Assembly (NCBI RefSeq): GCF_046237625.1
Contig: NZ_CP143545.1
Coordinates: forward strand, 620,001-684,000
Direction: 5' to 3'
Source of the DNA: Paraperibacillus esterisolvens
Lineage (GTDB): Bacteria > Bacillota > Bacilli > Bacillales > DSM-1321
DNA length: 64,000 bases
Below are positions 1 to 7,587 of this stretch, piece by piece (within the stretch, counting starts at the first letter, position 1; each line of letters starts with the position of its first letter). The notes below the pieces were generated by a model, which searched no databases, was not told where the DNA came from, and saw nothing but the letters and a program-made list of their open reading frames with translations. The translations under genes and the position numbers were made by a program.

Positions 1-2
1 AG

Positions 3-86
3 ACAGCTTATCATTTCAAGACAAAATTAACCTTCAATGAGGGTGTGGACAGCACAGACAGCGATAGAATCAAAATCATAGAATAA
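3..86 (+). CDS. 3' end of an upstream gene (partial)
   Basis: Frame 3 is open from the window edge to a TAA at 84-86 and gives about 27 residues ending in DSDRIKIIE. The other two forward frames stop within the first 40 bases. This fits the C-terminus of a gene that begins outside the window, but the stretch is too short to identify a family. A chance open frame cannot be excluded. Confidence 0.35.
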   Translation, partial: TAYHFKTKLTFNEGVDSTDSDRIKIIE

Positions 87-120
87 TAAATCATAGAATA
101 ATGAAAGGATGATTTCAGAG

Positions 121-408
121 TTGATCAGAACTTTTAAGAGGCTGAAATTTGCTTTTAAAATAAAAAAGTTTCTGCCATTCATGAAGGATTATATTATGTC
201 TGATGAAGTCCCGGTACGCAGTAAAGCTATTGGTTTTCTGCTGGTTATTGCATATACGGCATTTCCGCTTGATTTCATTCCCGACTTCTTTTCCATCTTT
301 GGGATTATGGACGATTTGTTCATTGCCGGTATTGTCATAAATCAGATGATCAAGACGGCGCCCCTGGCCCTGAAAAAGAAACATGGTCTGGAAAACGCTG
401 CATTTTAA
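121..408 (+). CDS. DUF1232 (YkvA-like) small membrane-associated protein
   Basis: The protein has about 95 residues. Its N-terminal third is basic (RTFKRLKFAFKIKK). The second half carries the DUF1232 signature, a hydrophobic helix followed by AFPLDFIPDFF and then GIMDDLFI, where the family has its conserved Pro-x-Asp-x-Ile-Pro-Asp segment. An ATG at 109 directly abuts the AAAGGA ribosome binding site, so the TTG at 121, about 10 bases further on, is the better start. The function of the family is unknown; it is usually described as membrane-associated. A second DUF1232 gene lies at 19181-19597 with the related motif VIPTDSIPDFL. I see no operon partner; the next gene starts about 70 bases downstream with its own ribosome binding site. 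Confidence 0.75.
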   Translation: MIRTFKRLKFAFKIKKFLPFMKDYIMSDEVPVRSKAIGFLLVIAYTAFPLDFIPDFFSIFGIMDDLFIAGIVINQMIKTAPLALKKKHGLENAAF

Positions 409-480
409 CTGATACAGGCACAGCCGGGCGGGCATTCCTCATATCCTGTTATAAGTGATACATGGGGGAGGTCTGCCGGG

Positions 481-921
481 ATGGATTATTCCTACTATCC
501 AACCGATTATTATCGCCAAAACGAAAGGCTCCGTAAAGATATTGCCGGAGCTATCAATGGGGAATTCAGTGCAATTCAATGCTATGAAAGAATTGCCTCG
601 CTCTCGCCGTCCAAAAAGGCAAGGGAGCAGATTCTCGAAATCCGTAAAGATGAAATCAGGCATTATCAGCAGTTCACACAGATTTATACAAACTTGTTTG
701 GCAGCCAGCCGATTGTAAAGGCTGTCGAGGAGTGTCCATCGACATTCAGCAAGGGACTGGAGTTCGGCTTTAACGATGAGCAGGAGACGGTAGATAAATA
801 TCTCGAGATTTCAAGCTATGCCCAGGATCCGGGCGTCAGGGAAGCATTCAGGCGGGCGGCCGCCGATGAGCAGAACCATGCGGTCTGGTTTCTGTATTTT
901 ATGACAAAAGGCCAGAGTTAA
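481..921 (+). CDS. Ferritin-like (rubrerythrin-type) protein, YhjR-like
   Basis: A 146-residue all-helical protein carrying paired ferritin-type metal motifs: E-x-x-x-x-x-x-Y (EFSAIQCYERI, about residues 27-37) and EIRKDEIRHYQQF (about 52-64) in the first half, then DEQETVDKYLEI and ADEQNHAVWF (about 120-140) in the second. These Glu/His positions are the ones that bind a di-iron centre in rubrerythrins. The length and the Tyr-rich N-terminus resemble B. subtilis YhjR, a spore-associated protein, so a spore role is an inference. There is no C-terminal rubredoxin domain. The start is set by GGGGGAGG at about 464-471. It lies between a DUF1232 gene and the TPP riboswitch, with no evident operon link. 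Confidence 0.7.
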   Translation: MDYSYYPTDYYRQNERLRKDIAGAINGEFSAIQCYERIASLSPSKKAREQILEIRKDEIRHYQQFTQIYTNLFGSQPIVKAVEECPSTFSKGLEFGFNDEQETVDKYLEISSYAQDPGVREAFRRAAADEQNHAVWFLYFMTKGQS

Positions 922-987
922 AAGAGAAAAACATCTTGCACTCTCAGGAATAATGTGTAAATATGTTAAGTAAATTTAATAGCAAAA

Positions 988-1072
988 ACACTAGGGGTGC
1001 TTATTGAAGCTGAGAGAGACGGAAGTCTTAACCCTCGAACCTGCACTAGATAATGCTAGCGAAGGGAAGTGG
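988..1072 (+). promoter_or_regulatory. TPP (THI-box) riboswitch
   Basis: The conserved parts appear in order: ACTAGGGGTGC (about 990-1000), GCTGAGAG (about 1009-1016), ACCCTCGAACCTG (about 1030-1043), then GATAATGCTAGCGAAGGGAAG. These match the thiamin pyrophosphate aptamer. A rho-independent terminator follows at 1127-1161 and the thiamin salvage genes after that, so the arrangement is that of a switch that terminates transcription when TPP is bound. Confidence 0.95.
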
Positions 1073-1126
1073 CGCATACTATAGGAGTATGTTTATTTGA
1101 ATCTTTCAAAAGATTTCAATTGTTCT

Positions 1127-1161
1127 AAAACCACTTTCATTTTATCGAAAGTGGTTTTTTT
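1127..1161 (+). terminator. Riboswitch-controlled terminator
   Basis: AACCACTTTC and GAAAGTGGTT form a 10-bp stem around ATTTTATC and are followed by a T run. It lies between the TPP aptamer and tenA and is the likely expression platform. Confidence 0.9.
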
Positions 1162-1327
1162 ATGTGTTGTGAGGAGATTTAACCTGCGAAATGCGTATGA
1201 TGCAATCCGCAGGCAAAGCCTGGGTGGGTTACTGCCCGACCTGCGAAAATAAAGCGCCTGGAGTGGGAATCATCAATAAAAACAAAAAAATCATGTGAAC
1301 AATCATCTGAAAAGGAGAGTGGGAAAA

Positions 1328-2002
1328 ATGAAGTTTACCCGGAAACTGTATGAGAAGCTGAAGCCCATCTGGCGTGAGAACCACAAGCATCCTTTCGTGG
1401 TTGAAATGGGGGCAGGAATCCTCGATCCCGAAAAGTTCCGCTTTTATATGATTCAGGATTATCTGTATTTGATGCAGTATACAAAACTGTTTGCCCTGGG
1501 TGTGGTTAAAGCGGAAAGCCTTGAGGATATGCGCTTGTTTTCTCTTTTGCTGCATTCCACCATACATGATGAAATGGAGCTTCACCGAATGTATGCCCAG
1601 CGATTCGGCATTACTGCTGAAGAGCTTGAACGGGCAGAATCCTCGCCCGTCACATTAGCATATACGCATTATATGCTGTATTCAGCTGGAAATGGGACTC
1701 TTGCAGACCTGACAGCTGCCTTGCTTCCCTGCATGTGGAGCTACTGGGAAATTGGGAAGGAGTTAAGCAGCATTCCTGGGGCTTGTGACCATGAATTATA
1801 CGGCGGGTGGATAAAAGCATACAGCTCTGGGGAGTTCGGCAGCCTTGCCGAGAGGTGCATAGGCTTGATGGACAGGCTGGCCGAGGAGAAGGCTGATGCA
1901 GACCTCATGCGGCTTGAGACCATTTTCCTCAATACGACCCGCTTTGAGTATTTGTTTTGGGACATGGCATACAACAAGGAGATGTGGCCCGGAAATGTGT
2001 AA
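1328..2002 (+). CDS. tenA: TenA family aminopyrimidine aminohydrolase (thiaminase II)
   Basis: TenA hydrolyses 4-amino-5-aminomethyl-2-methylpyrimidine to hydroxymethylpyrimidine, salvaging degraded thiamin. The 224-residue product has the active-site set at the same numbers as B. subtilis TenA: Asp44 and Tyr47 (QDYLYL), Tyr112, the nucleophile Cys135 (LLPCMWSYWEIG) and Tyr139. The ATG at 1328 is preceded by AAGGAGAG eight bases upstream; the open frame runs further 5' but has no ribosome binding site there. It is the first gene after the TPP riboswitch and terminator and its stop overlaps the start of the ABC ATPase gene, so the four genes form one TPP-repressed operon. The pairing with ThiXYZ-type transport genes matches the salvage operon described in B. 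halodurans. Confidence 0.95.
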   Translation: MKFTRKLYEKLKPIWRENHKHPFVVEMGAGILDPEKFRFYMIQDYLYLMQYTKLFALGVVKAESLEDMRLFSLLLHSTIHDEMELHRMYAQRFGITAEELERAESSPVTLAYTHYMLYSAGNGTLADLTAALLPCMWSYWEIGKELSSIPGACDHELYGGWIKAYSSGEFGSLAERCIGLMDRLAEEKADADLMRLETIFLNTTRFEYLFWDMAYNKEMWPGNV

Positions 2003-2765
2003 TGATGCATTAGAGTTAAGGGGAGTTTCATTTGCCTATCCCAGTGGAAGAGTGTCAGCCCGCCGGCCTTTAAATGCACTGAACTTTAAAGTTTCTGCCG
2101 GTGAATTCGTTTCCCTCATCGGGGCAAGCGGTTCTGGAAAAAGCACGATATTCAGATTAGTTTCCGGACTTGAACAGCCGGACGAAGGGACAATTTTACT
2201 GAATGGGAGCTCTAAAGCCAATCGTCTCGGCTGTGTTGGGTATATGCCGCAAAATGATTTACTGATGCCTTGGAGGACAGTGCTTGATAACGCAGCGCTT
2301 CCGCTGGAAATTAAAGGGTATGAAAAAGAGGAGGCACGTGAAAAAGTACTGAAACTTCTCGGCGAATTTGGTTTGAAGGATGTGGAAGGACACTTTCCGG
2401 CTGAGCTTTCGGGAGGGATGAAGCAGCGGGTTTCGTTCCTTCGTACCATCCTCAGCGGCTCTGATCTGCTATTATTGGACGAGCCATTCAGTGCATTGGA
2501 TGCGATTACCCGGCTTGGTATGCATGAATGGCTCCTCAGGCAATGGAATAAATGGAAGAGAACCATTCTTTTCATTACTCATGATGTGGATGAAGCCATA
2601 TATTTATCTGATCGCATACTTGTGCTCCCAAAGGATGGAGGACCCATTAAAGAGGTAAGAGTACCATTAAAAAGGCCGCGGGCATTGAGGGATTTAAGCG
2701 GGCAGTATGCTGCTGCCCTTAAGGAACAGCTGCTTTCTGCGCTCAGACCAGGGGCAGGTGTATGA
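1995..2765 (+). CDS. thiZ: ABC transporter ATPase, thiamin-precursor uptake (ThiZ-like)
   Basis: A 256-residue ATPase of the nitrate/taurine/pyrimidine (NitT/TauT) import family. It has Walker A GASGSGKST (about residues 43-51), a Q-loop in GYMPQNDLLMPW, signature LSGGMKQRV, Walker B LLLLDEPFSALD and the H-loop FITHDVDEA. The start is ATG 1995, which overlaps the last eight bases of tenA, with AAGGAG at 1977-1982; the longer open frame upstream is out-of-frame tenA sequence. In B. halodurans the homologous ThiXYZ system imports formylaminopyrimidine. Placement behind a TPP riboswitch and next to tenA supports the same substrate here, although specificity cannot be read from an ATPase. Confidence 0.9.
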   Translation: MCNDALELRGVSFAYPSGRVSARRPLNALNFKVSAGEFVSLIGASGSGKSTIFRLVSGLEQPDEGTILLNGSSKANRLGCVGYMPQNDLLMPWRTVLDNAALPLEIKGYEKEEAREKVLKLLGEFGLKDVEGHFPAELSGGMKQRVSFLRTILSGSDLLLLDEPFSALDAITRLGMHEWLLRQWNKWKRTILFITHDVDEAIYLSDRILVLPKDGGPIKEVRVPLKRPRALRDLSGQYAAALKEQLLSALRPGAGV

Positions 2766-3511
2766 GGAAGACTGAATATCTTTATTCTCTGTCACTCACC
2801 GCCTGCCTCCTGATTATCTGGGAATTGGCGGCGGAAAGATATGATAAAAGCTTTATTTTCCCGTCTCCAGCTGAGATTACTCTGAAATTATGGGAGCTCC
2901 GGTATTTATTGTTTTTTGAACATCTGCCGCCGACATTGATGATCATCATAACCGGCCTTGGCATATCCATCCTGCTGGGTGCTGGTCTTGCAATATGGAT
3001 GAGTGCAAGCCGGACAGCGGAAAAGGCATTTTATCCTATTCTTATAGCATCGCAGACAATCCCAGTCATTGCGCTTGCCCCAATTTTCATTCTCTGGTTC
3101 GGCTATACCATCTGGAGCAAGGTGGCTGTCACTGTGCTGATCACTTTCTTCCCGATTACCGTGGGTGCATTTGATGGGCTCCGTTCCTATGACCGTAATA
3201 TGAAAGAACTGATGCTGACGCTGGGTGCTTCCAATAAAGATATATTTTTAAAAATGAAGATTCACGGGGCGCTTCCATCCTTTTTTTCAGGTCTCAAGGT
3301 GGCGGTTACGCTGAGTGTAATAGGCGCTGCCATTGGGGAGTGGCTCGGGGCCCAGGCTGGTCTTGGATATTTCAGCCGGAGGATGATGACCCAGTTTGAC
3401 GGGCCCGGGGTATTTGCCCCCATTATCCTGCTGTCACTGCTTGGGATCCTATTGTTCCTGCTCGTAACCCTGCATGAGAGAATATTATTGAAATGGAGAA
3501 AAAAAGGATGA
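2762..3511 (+). CDS. thiX: ABC transporter permease, thiamin-precursor uptake (ThiX-like)
   Basis: A 249-residue inner-membrane subunit of the SsuC/TauC type, with about six hydrophobic segments. The EAA loop that docks on the ATPase is seen as LMLTLGASNKDIFLKMKIHGALP (about residues 150-170). It overlaps the ATPase gene by four bases (ATGA) and the lipoprotein gene by 19 bases, so translation is probably coupled. It should form the channel for the pyrimidine captured by the adjacent binding protein. Family and context both point to FAMP/HMP uptake. Confidence 0.88.
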   Translation: MRKTEYLYSLSLTACLLIIWELAAERYDKSFIFPSPAEITLKLWELRYLLFFEHLPPTLMIIITGLGISILLGAGLAIWMSASRTAEKAFYPILIASQTIPVIALAPIFILWFGYTIWSKVAVTVLITFFPITVGAFDGLRSYDRNMKELMLTLGASNKDIFLKMKIHGALPSFFSGLKVAVTLSVIGAAIGEWLGAQAGLGYFSRRMMTQFDGPGVFAPIILLSLLGILLFLLVTLHERILLKWRKKG

Positions 3512-4521
3512 TAAAAAATTTTGGAATATATCTGGTCCTGCTGCTGTTATTGACTTCATGCAGCAAGGCAGCTGAACATGCCGCCAATAAGAAGGACGGC
3601 AGTGATGGATTACAGAAAGTCAGCATTATGCTGGATTGGTATCCAAATGCCGTACATAGCTTTTTATATGTTGCCGAGGAAAAGGGCTATTTTGAAGAAG
3701 AAGGTATTAAGGCTGATATACAATTCCCTGCAAACCCAACCGACCCATTGAATCTTGCGGCAGCGGGCAAGGTGACCCTCGGATTATATTATCAGCCAGA
3801 TGTGATTATGGCCCGGGCAAATGAAAACGTTCCGGTAAAGTCGGTAGCTGCAATCGTCCAATCGCCGTTGAATCATGTTGTATTTCTTCAGGATAGCAAG
3901 ATAAAAACACCAAAAGACCTGGAAGGTAAAAAGGTAGGCTACCCCGGGATCACTCTGAATGAAGCACTGCTTAAAACAATGGTGGAGCATGATGGAGGAG
4001 ACTTTGGCAAGGTCGGCATGATTGATGTTGGCTTTGATCTTGGAACATCCATCGCAGCGAATAAAACAGATGCAGTCATCGGTGCATTTATAAATCATGA
4101 AGTACCTGTACTTAAGCATAAAGGAATTTCCACCCGCGATTTCAATCCCACTGATTACGGTGTCCCGGCTTATAATGAACTGGTGATTGTCACGAGCGAT
4201 CAGACATGGGAGGGGCAAAGCGATGCAATCCGCGCCTTCTGGAGGGCTGCAGAGAAAGGGTATGAATACATGAAGGAACATCCTGACGAAGCGCTCGACA
4301 TTCTAGTAAACCACCAGGATAAAGCGAATTTCCCGCTAAATAGAGAAGTAGAGAGGGAAAGCCTGGATATCCTGCTGCCAAAAATGGAGACCAGGGACAG
4401 GAGTTTCGGATCCCAGGATGCGTCGTCATGGACAGAAGTGATGGATTGGATGCGGAACTCAGACTTGCTGAAGACTGCGCCGAAAGTGGATGAATTGATG
4501 GTGGATATAATGAGTGAGTGA
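3493..4521 (+). CDS. thiY: ABC transporter substrate-binding lipoprotein (ThiY-like)
   Basis: A 342-residue precursor with a lipoprotein signal (LLLLLTSC, lipobox Cys near residue 23) and an NMT1/ThiY fold. The sequence MLDWYPNAVHSFLYVAEEKGYF is typical of the N-formylaminopyrimidine/HMP-binding proteins. It follows the permease with a 19-base overlap. An in-frame ATG at 3508 is possible, but AAAGG abuts it, so 3493 is kept; either start leaves a complete signal peptide. It delivers substrate to the thiX/thiZ products. The amidohydrolase YlmB, which removes the formyl group in the B. halodurans pathway, is not encoded in this window. The open region after the stop has no obvious strong terminator. 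Confidence 0.9.
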   Translation: MEKKRMIKNFGIYLVLLLLLTSCSKAAEHAANKKDGSDGLQKVSIMLDWYPNAVHSFLYVAEEKGYFEEEGIKADIQFPANPTDPLNLAAAGKVTLGLYYQPDVIMARANENVPVKSVAAIVQSPLNHVVFLQDSKIKTPKDLEGKKVGYPGITLNEALLKTMVEHDGGDFGKVGMIDVGFDLGTSIAANKTDAVIGAFINHEVPVLKHKGISTRDFNPTDYGVPAYNELVIVTSDQTWEGQSDAIRAFWRAAEKGYEYMKEHPDEALDILVNHQDKANFPLNREVERESLDILLPKMETRDRSFGSQDASSWTEVMDWMRNSDLLKTAPKVDELMVDIMSE

Positions 4522-4604
4522 AAATTTAATCCTAAAGGAAAGCAGACGCCGGGCAGATAAGCTATAATTAGCAATAAAAACAGATAGCTGGAGTGACGAA
4601 AACC

Positions 4605-4838
4605 ATGTATTTGACAATAAACGAGACAGCTGAATATTTATCCATGTCTGTTCCATCCGTGGAGAATCTGATCCTGCAGAGGAAGATCAGGTTCCTGCAT
4701 GATGAAGAAGGCAATGTCCTGATATATAAAGATCAATTTAAGACTCATCTTGAACAGATGGAGAAGTACAAAAATTTGGTGGATGAGCTGGCCGGTGAAC
4801 CGATTCCTGAAGACAGGGATATAAAGGATGAGGATTAA
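4605..4838 (+). CDS. Small excisionase-type helix-turn-helix protein
   Basis: A 77-residue protein whose first 50 residues, YLTINETAEYLSMSVPSVENLI and then RKIRFLHDEEGNVLIYKDQF, form a MerR/excisionase-like winged helix (helix 'TINETAEYLSMS', turn, recognition helix, then a beta wing). The remaining 25 residues are acidic (GEPIPEDRDIKDED). The GTG at 4593 overlaps the GGAG ribosome binding site, so the ATG at 4605 is chosen. Homologous small proteins are common in Bacillus and often uncharacterised. No integrase is nearby, so a role in excision is not supported. It sits between the thi operon and the T-box leader. Confidence 0.7.
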   Translation: MYLTINETAEYLSMSVPSVENLILQRKIRFLHDEEGNVLIYKDQFKTHLEQMEKYKNLVDELAGEPIPEDRDIKDED

Positions 4839-4876
4839 AATTTAATTGTTTGTAAATTCAGAATTAAAAAACAACG

Positions 4877-4905
4877 TTGACAAGGCTGCCTTTACTCTCT
4901 ATAAT
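4877..4905 (+). promoter_or_regulatory. Sigma-A promoter of the T-box leader
   Basis: TTGACA at 4877-4882 and TATAAT at 4900-4905 are both perfect consensus hexamers with a 17-base spacer. Transcription would start near 4912, just before the T-box stem I. Confidence 0.9.
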
Positions 4906-4937
4906 CAAGAAATACTATTCACTATATTAAAATATTT

Positions 4938-5173
4938 ATAAGCGCTGATAGGAAATTCAGTAGTTTTGATGGTTCTGTTTCAAGAGAGCCGGCGGGTGGT
5001 GCAAGCCGGTACAGAAATTAAAGCGAATTTCACTCCTTGAGCTTCTTTTCTATATAACAATAGAAAAGACGGATAAAACCGTTATGTGAACGAAGAGGCA
5101 GACTTTGTCTGCAATGAGGGTGGTACCGCGATGACAATCGTCCCTGCTGAGTTTTTTCAGCAGGGTTTTTTTT
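4938..5173 (+). promoter_or_regulatory. T-box leader, specifier read as UUC (Phe)
   Basis: Stem I shows the AGTA/GAA S-turn pair (about 4969 and 5025-5027), AGAGAG with the apical hairpin CCGGC...GCCGG (about 4983-5018), and the flanking pairs TTCTGT/ACAGAA. One base after GAA comes TTC (5029-5031) followed by A, the same register as GGC in B. subtilis glyQS. The T-box core AGGGTGGTACCGCG is at 5117-5130. The terminator is CCCTGCTGA/TCAGCAGGG with a T run at 5142-5173. Uncharged tRNA-Phe would be expected to stabilise the antiterminator and turn on the permease gene at 5214. Confidence 0.9.
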
Positions 5174-5213
5174 GTTTTTTAGAGATACTAAGTGAAGATA
5201 AGGATGGTGCTGT

Positions 5214-6545
5214 ATGCAAAAAGAAACACTTCAAAAACAGCTGCTCTCGCGTCATGTAAGAATGATAGCGATGGGCGGGATGATCGGTACGGGCATATTT
5301 AAAGGAAGTGCCGATACAGTCGGGCTGGCAGGTCCCGCTGTTATCTTTTCTTATTTATTTGCCGGACTCCTGCTGCTTGTCGTAATGGCAGCACTCGCTG
5401 AAATGGCGATCGTCTATCCTGGACAGAACATGAACCAGCTGATTGGCAAGGCGCTTGGAAGCCGTGTTTCCTTCGTAACCGGCTGGCTCTACGTTATACT
5501 CTGGCTTGTCGTCTGTGTGATTGAAGTCATAGCTGCGGGAAGCTTCCTGCAATATTGGTTCAAAGACACGCCACTGTGGGCACTCAGCCTAATCTGCGCC
5601 CTTGGAATCATCCTGCTGAACAGCTTCAGCGTTAAGTATTATGGGGAAATTGAGTATTGGTTCGCGGGTTTAAAGATTTTTGTCATCATCGCGTTCATTT
5701 TACTGGGAGCGGCCATCCTGTTCGGCATCATACCAAGCAGCGGCCAGGAAACCTATCTCGACAATTATACAGACTTTGTCCCGAACGGCTGGAACGCCGT
5801 ATTTGCGACTCTGCTAATCGTGATGTTTTCCTATGGCGGATCTGAGCTGATAGGGTTGACCATCACCGAGATGAAGGATGCTGAAAAGGCGCTTCCGGGC
5901 ATAGTTAAGGGAGTCATGATGAGGGTCATCCTGTTCTACACGCTGCCCATCATCATTATTTGCGGACTAATTCCGTGGAACGGAATCAATAAAGCGGGCA
6001 GCCCGTTTGTCCAGGTATTTGAAACAGCGGGACTTCAAAGTGCATCACACATCGTCAACTTCATCCTGATTACAGCAGTCCTGTCAGCCGCCAACTCAGG
6101 CATCTATGGCAGCACGCGGATGATGCATTCACTGGCGGCCACAGGCTCGGCTCCAAAGGGGCTCAGCATCGTCTCGAAAAAAGGCGTGCCGGTTGTGAGC
6201 CTTGTGATCAGTGCCTTAGTGCTCTTTGCCGGCACATATATCGCTTATCTTGAGCCTGATCGAGTATTTGGCTATCTCATGGCCATCCCGGGATTTGCTG
6301 TTTCATTTATCTGGATCAGCATCTGCCTTGCCCAGCTCAGACTGAGAAGGAAGTACACGAAGCAGCCTTACTTCAGGCTTTGGGGATTCCCGTACATCAC
6401 ACTGTTTGCAATTGCCGGTCTTGGAATCAGTTTTACGGCACTTCTGCTAAGTGAAGCAAACCGTTTAAGTTCGATTGTCTGCATGATGATTGTTGGTGTG
6501 CTCATTGTCATGAGCTTCCTTAAGAAGAAGCTGGGCAAAGTGTAA
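5214..6545 (+). CDS. AAT-family amino-acid permease, probably aromatic (Phe-controlled)
   Basis: A 443-residue, roughly 12-helix APC/AAT-superfamily transporter. The N-terminus RHVRMIAMGGMIGTGIFKGS carries the conserved GGxIGTGxF substrate-site motif of helix 1, and later SANSGIYGSTRMMHSLA is also typical of the family. It resembles B. subtilis YbgF and the AroP/PheP branch in length and motifs. The only gene controlled by the upstream T-box, whose specifier reads as UUC, it is inferred to import phenylalanine or related aromatic amino acids when charged tRNA-Phe is scarce. Substrate specificity cannot be proved from the motifs. The ribosome binding site is AAGGATGG, a few bases upstream of ATG 5214. 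Confidence 0.85.
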   Translation: MQKETLQKQLLSRHVRMIAMGGMIGTGIFKGSADTVGLAGPAVIFSYLFAGLLLLVVMAALAEMAIVYPGQNMNQLIGKALGSRVSFVTGWLYVILWLVVCVIEVIAAGSFLQYWFKDTPLWALSLICALGIILLNSFSVKYYGEIEYWFAGLKIFVIIAFILLGAAILFGIIPSSGQETYLDNYTDFVPNGWNAVFATLLIVMFSYGGSELIGLTITEMKDAEKALPGIVKGVMMRVILFYTLPIIIICGLIPWNGINKAGSPFVQVFETAGLQSASHIVNFILITAVLSAANSGIYGSTRMMHSLAATGSAPKGLSIVSKKGVPVVSLVISALVLFAGTYIAYLEPDRVFGYLMAIPGFAVSFIWISICLAQLRLRRKYTKQPYFRLWGFPYITLFAIAGLGISFTALLLSEANRLSSIVCMMIVGVLIVMSFLKKKLGKV

Positions 6546-6613
6546 AAATTTTCATTGTCGGCACTGTATCTCCATGCTATCTTAAAAAGAGCAATGAATA
6601 AAGGAGATGCAGC

Positions 6614-7129
6614 ATGTCTAAGCTGACTTTGGCGGAAGCCATAAAATTAAAAAGCGTTCTGAATAAGCGGATTCATGAGCTGGAAGATGAAATGGACCGG
6701 GTGGCATTTGTGGAAATTGAAAAAGGGAGCGACCTGCCCAAGCAGACACGTTCAATCGTGGATGTGGAAGAGGATCTGGAGGAAATAAGAAAAGACTTCA
6801 GGTTTCTTGATAAGCTGGTCTACCGTGCCAACATTGATCATCACATCACTTTTCAGGATGAACCGTTGTCCATCATCGAAGCCATAGAGCTGGCAGCCCA
6901 GCTGCGCGCTAAAGCCCGTAAGTTCAAAGAATTGGGGTCGCAGGCTGAAGAAGAGCATCCATACGGTTTCGGCGAAATGGCAGCCATCGTCAAGATTGCC
7001 ATGTACAAGCCCGAAGAATACCGGCTCAAGGGCCTGGAGGCAGACCGTCAGGCAAACCGGCTGTCCAATTTAATTAATGCAAAAAATTACTCCATTGAGC
7101 TCGATTTTGAAAGTGAAAAGTATTTTTAA
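6614..7129 (+). CDS. Hypothetical charged coiled-coil protein, possibly DIP1984-like
   Basis: A 171-residue, soluble, strongly charged helical protein with no signal or membrane segment. The opening LTLAEAIKLKSVLNKRIHELEDEM and the mid-protein FLDKLVYRANIDHHI weakly recall the DIP1984/septicolysin family (LAEAL..R..L..RI, then a short loop before N-x-x-N), but the sequence is too divergent to be sure. The C-terminal half has a second helical pair (IIEAIELAAQLRAKARKFKEL). A good AAGGAG lies eight bases before ATG 6614. It appears monocistronic, between the permease and a double hairpin at 7131-7175. No function is assigned. Confidence 0.6.
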   Translation: MSKLTLAEAIKLKSVLNKRIHELEDEMDRVAFVEIEKGSDLPKQTRSIVDVEEDLEEIRKDFRFLDKLVYRANIDHHITFQDEPLSIIEAIELAAQLRAKARKFKELGSQAEEEHPYGFGEMAAIVKIAMYKPEEYRLKGLEADRQANRLSNLINAKNYSIELDFESEKYF

Positions 7130-7130
7130 G

Positions 7131-7178
7131 CCTTGAAGAGGTGAGACTCCTCTTCAAGGGACAGAAGGAGTCTTTTTC
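7131..7178 (+). terminator. Overlapping hairpins / terminator
   Basis: CCTTGAAGAGG (7131-7141) pairs perfectly with CCTCTTCAAGG (7149-7159). A second stem AGACTCC (7144-7150) with GGAGTCT (7167-7173) is followed by TTTTC. The two stems share bases and cannot form together. The second has the T run and is the likely terminator of the preceding gene. Confidence 0.7.
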
Positions 7179-7321
7179 GTACTTTATAAGTATGGTAACC
7201 AGTAATGGCAGGCGGACAACCAATCACCGATAACCCTTTACTATTTTACCCTTTACCCATGACCATCTTTGGCAAAAGCGGCCGAGTGCCGAATTAAATC
7301 ATTTGATGTACTCCTTCTATC

Positions 7322-7352
7322 AGCCCCCTGCCGTTTTTGGCAGGGGGCTTTC
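7322..7352 (+). terminator. Strong GC-rich hairpin with T tail
   Basis: AGCCCCCTGCC (7322-7332) and GGCAGGGGGCT (7339-7349) form an 11-bp stem followed by TTCT. No gene lies immediately upstream; the 7180-7320 stretch holds nothing I recognise. It abuts the left end of a MITE-like repeat. Confidence 0.7.
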
Positions 7353-7546
7353 TATTGAACAAGAAAGTTGATTTCCGTTTCAGGCTCTCTGTTGGAGCGG
7401 GACAGGCGCTGAGCCTCCTCGGCTTTGCCGCTTTTATCACTGGAAGCTCGAAAGTCTCACAGCTAGCCCGAGCGAAGTCAACTTTCTTAATAATTGAATT
7501 TTCTACATAGAACTCATCAGAAAAACTATCATTTATAAAAGAGCTA
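7346..7546. repeat. MITE-like repeat, degenerate copy A
   Basis: The inner arms AAGAAAGTTGA (7361-7371) and TCAACTTTCTT (7478-7488) are perfect inverted repeats. The interior GAGCGGGACAGGCGCTGAGCCTCCTC matches the family core seen at 12740-12780. The right end AAAAGAGCT corresponds to the GAAAAGAGCC terminus of the copy at 40262-40431. It is the most diverged full-length copy in the window. Confidence 0.65.
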
Positions 7547-7587
7547 AATAAAAAAACAGCTGGCCGTGAGTACCGGCCGCTGCTATA

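Noticed and set aside
2036..2575. 179-codon open frame opposite the thiZ-like gene
   Set aside because: Antisense to a gene with intact Walker motifs, and no start signal.
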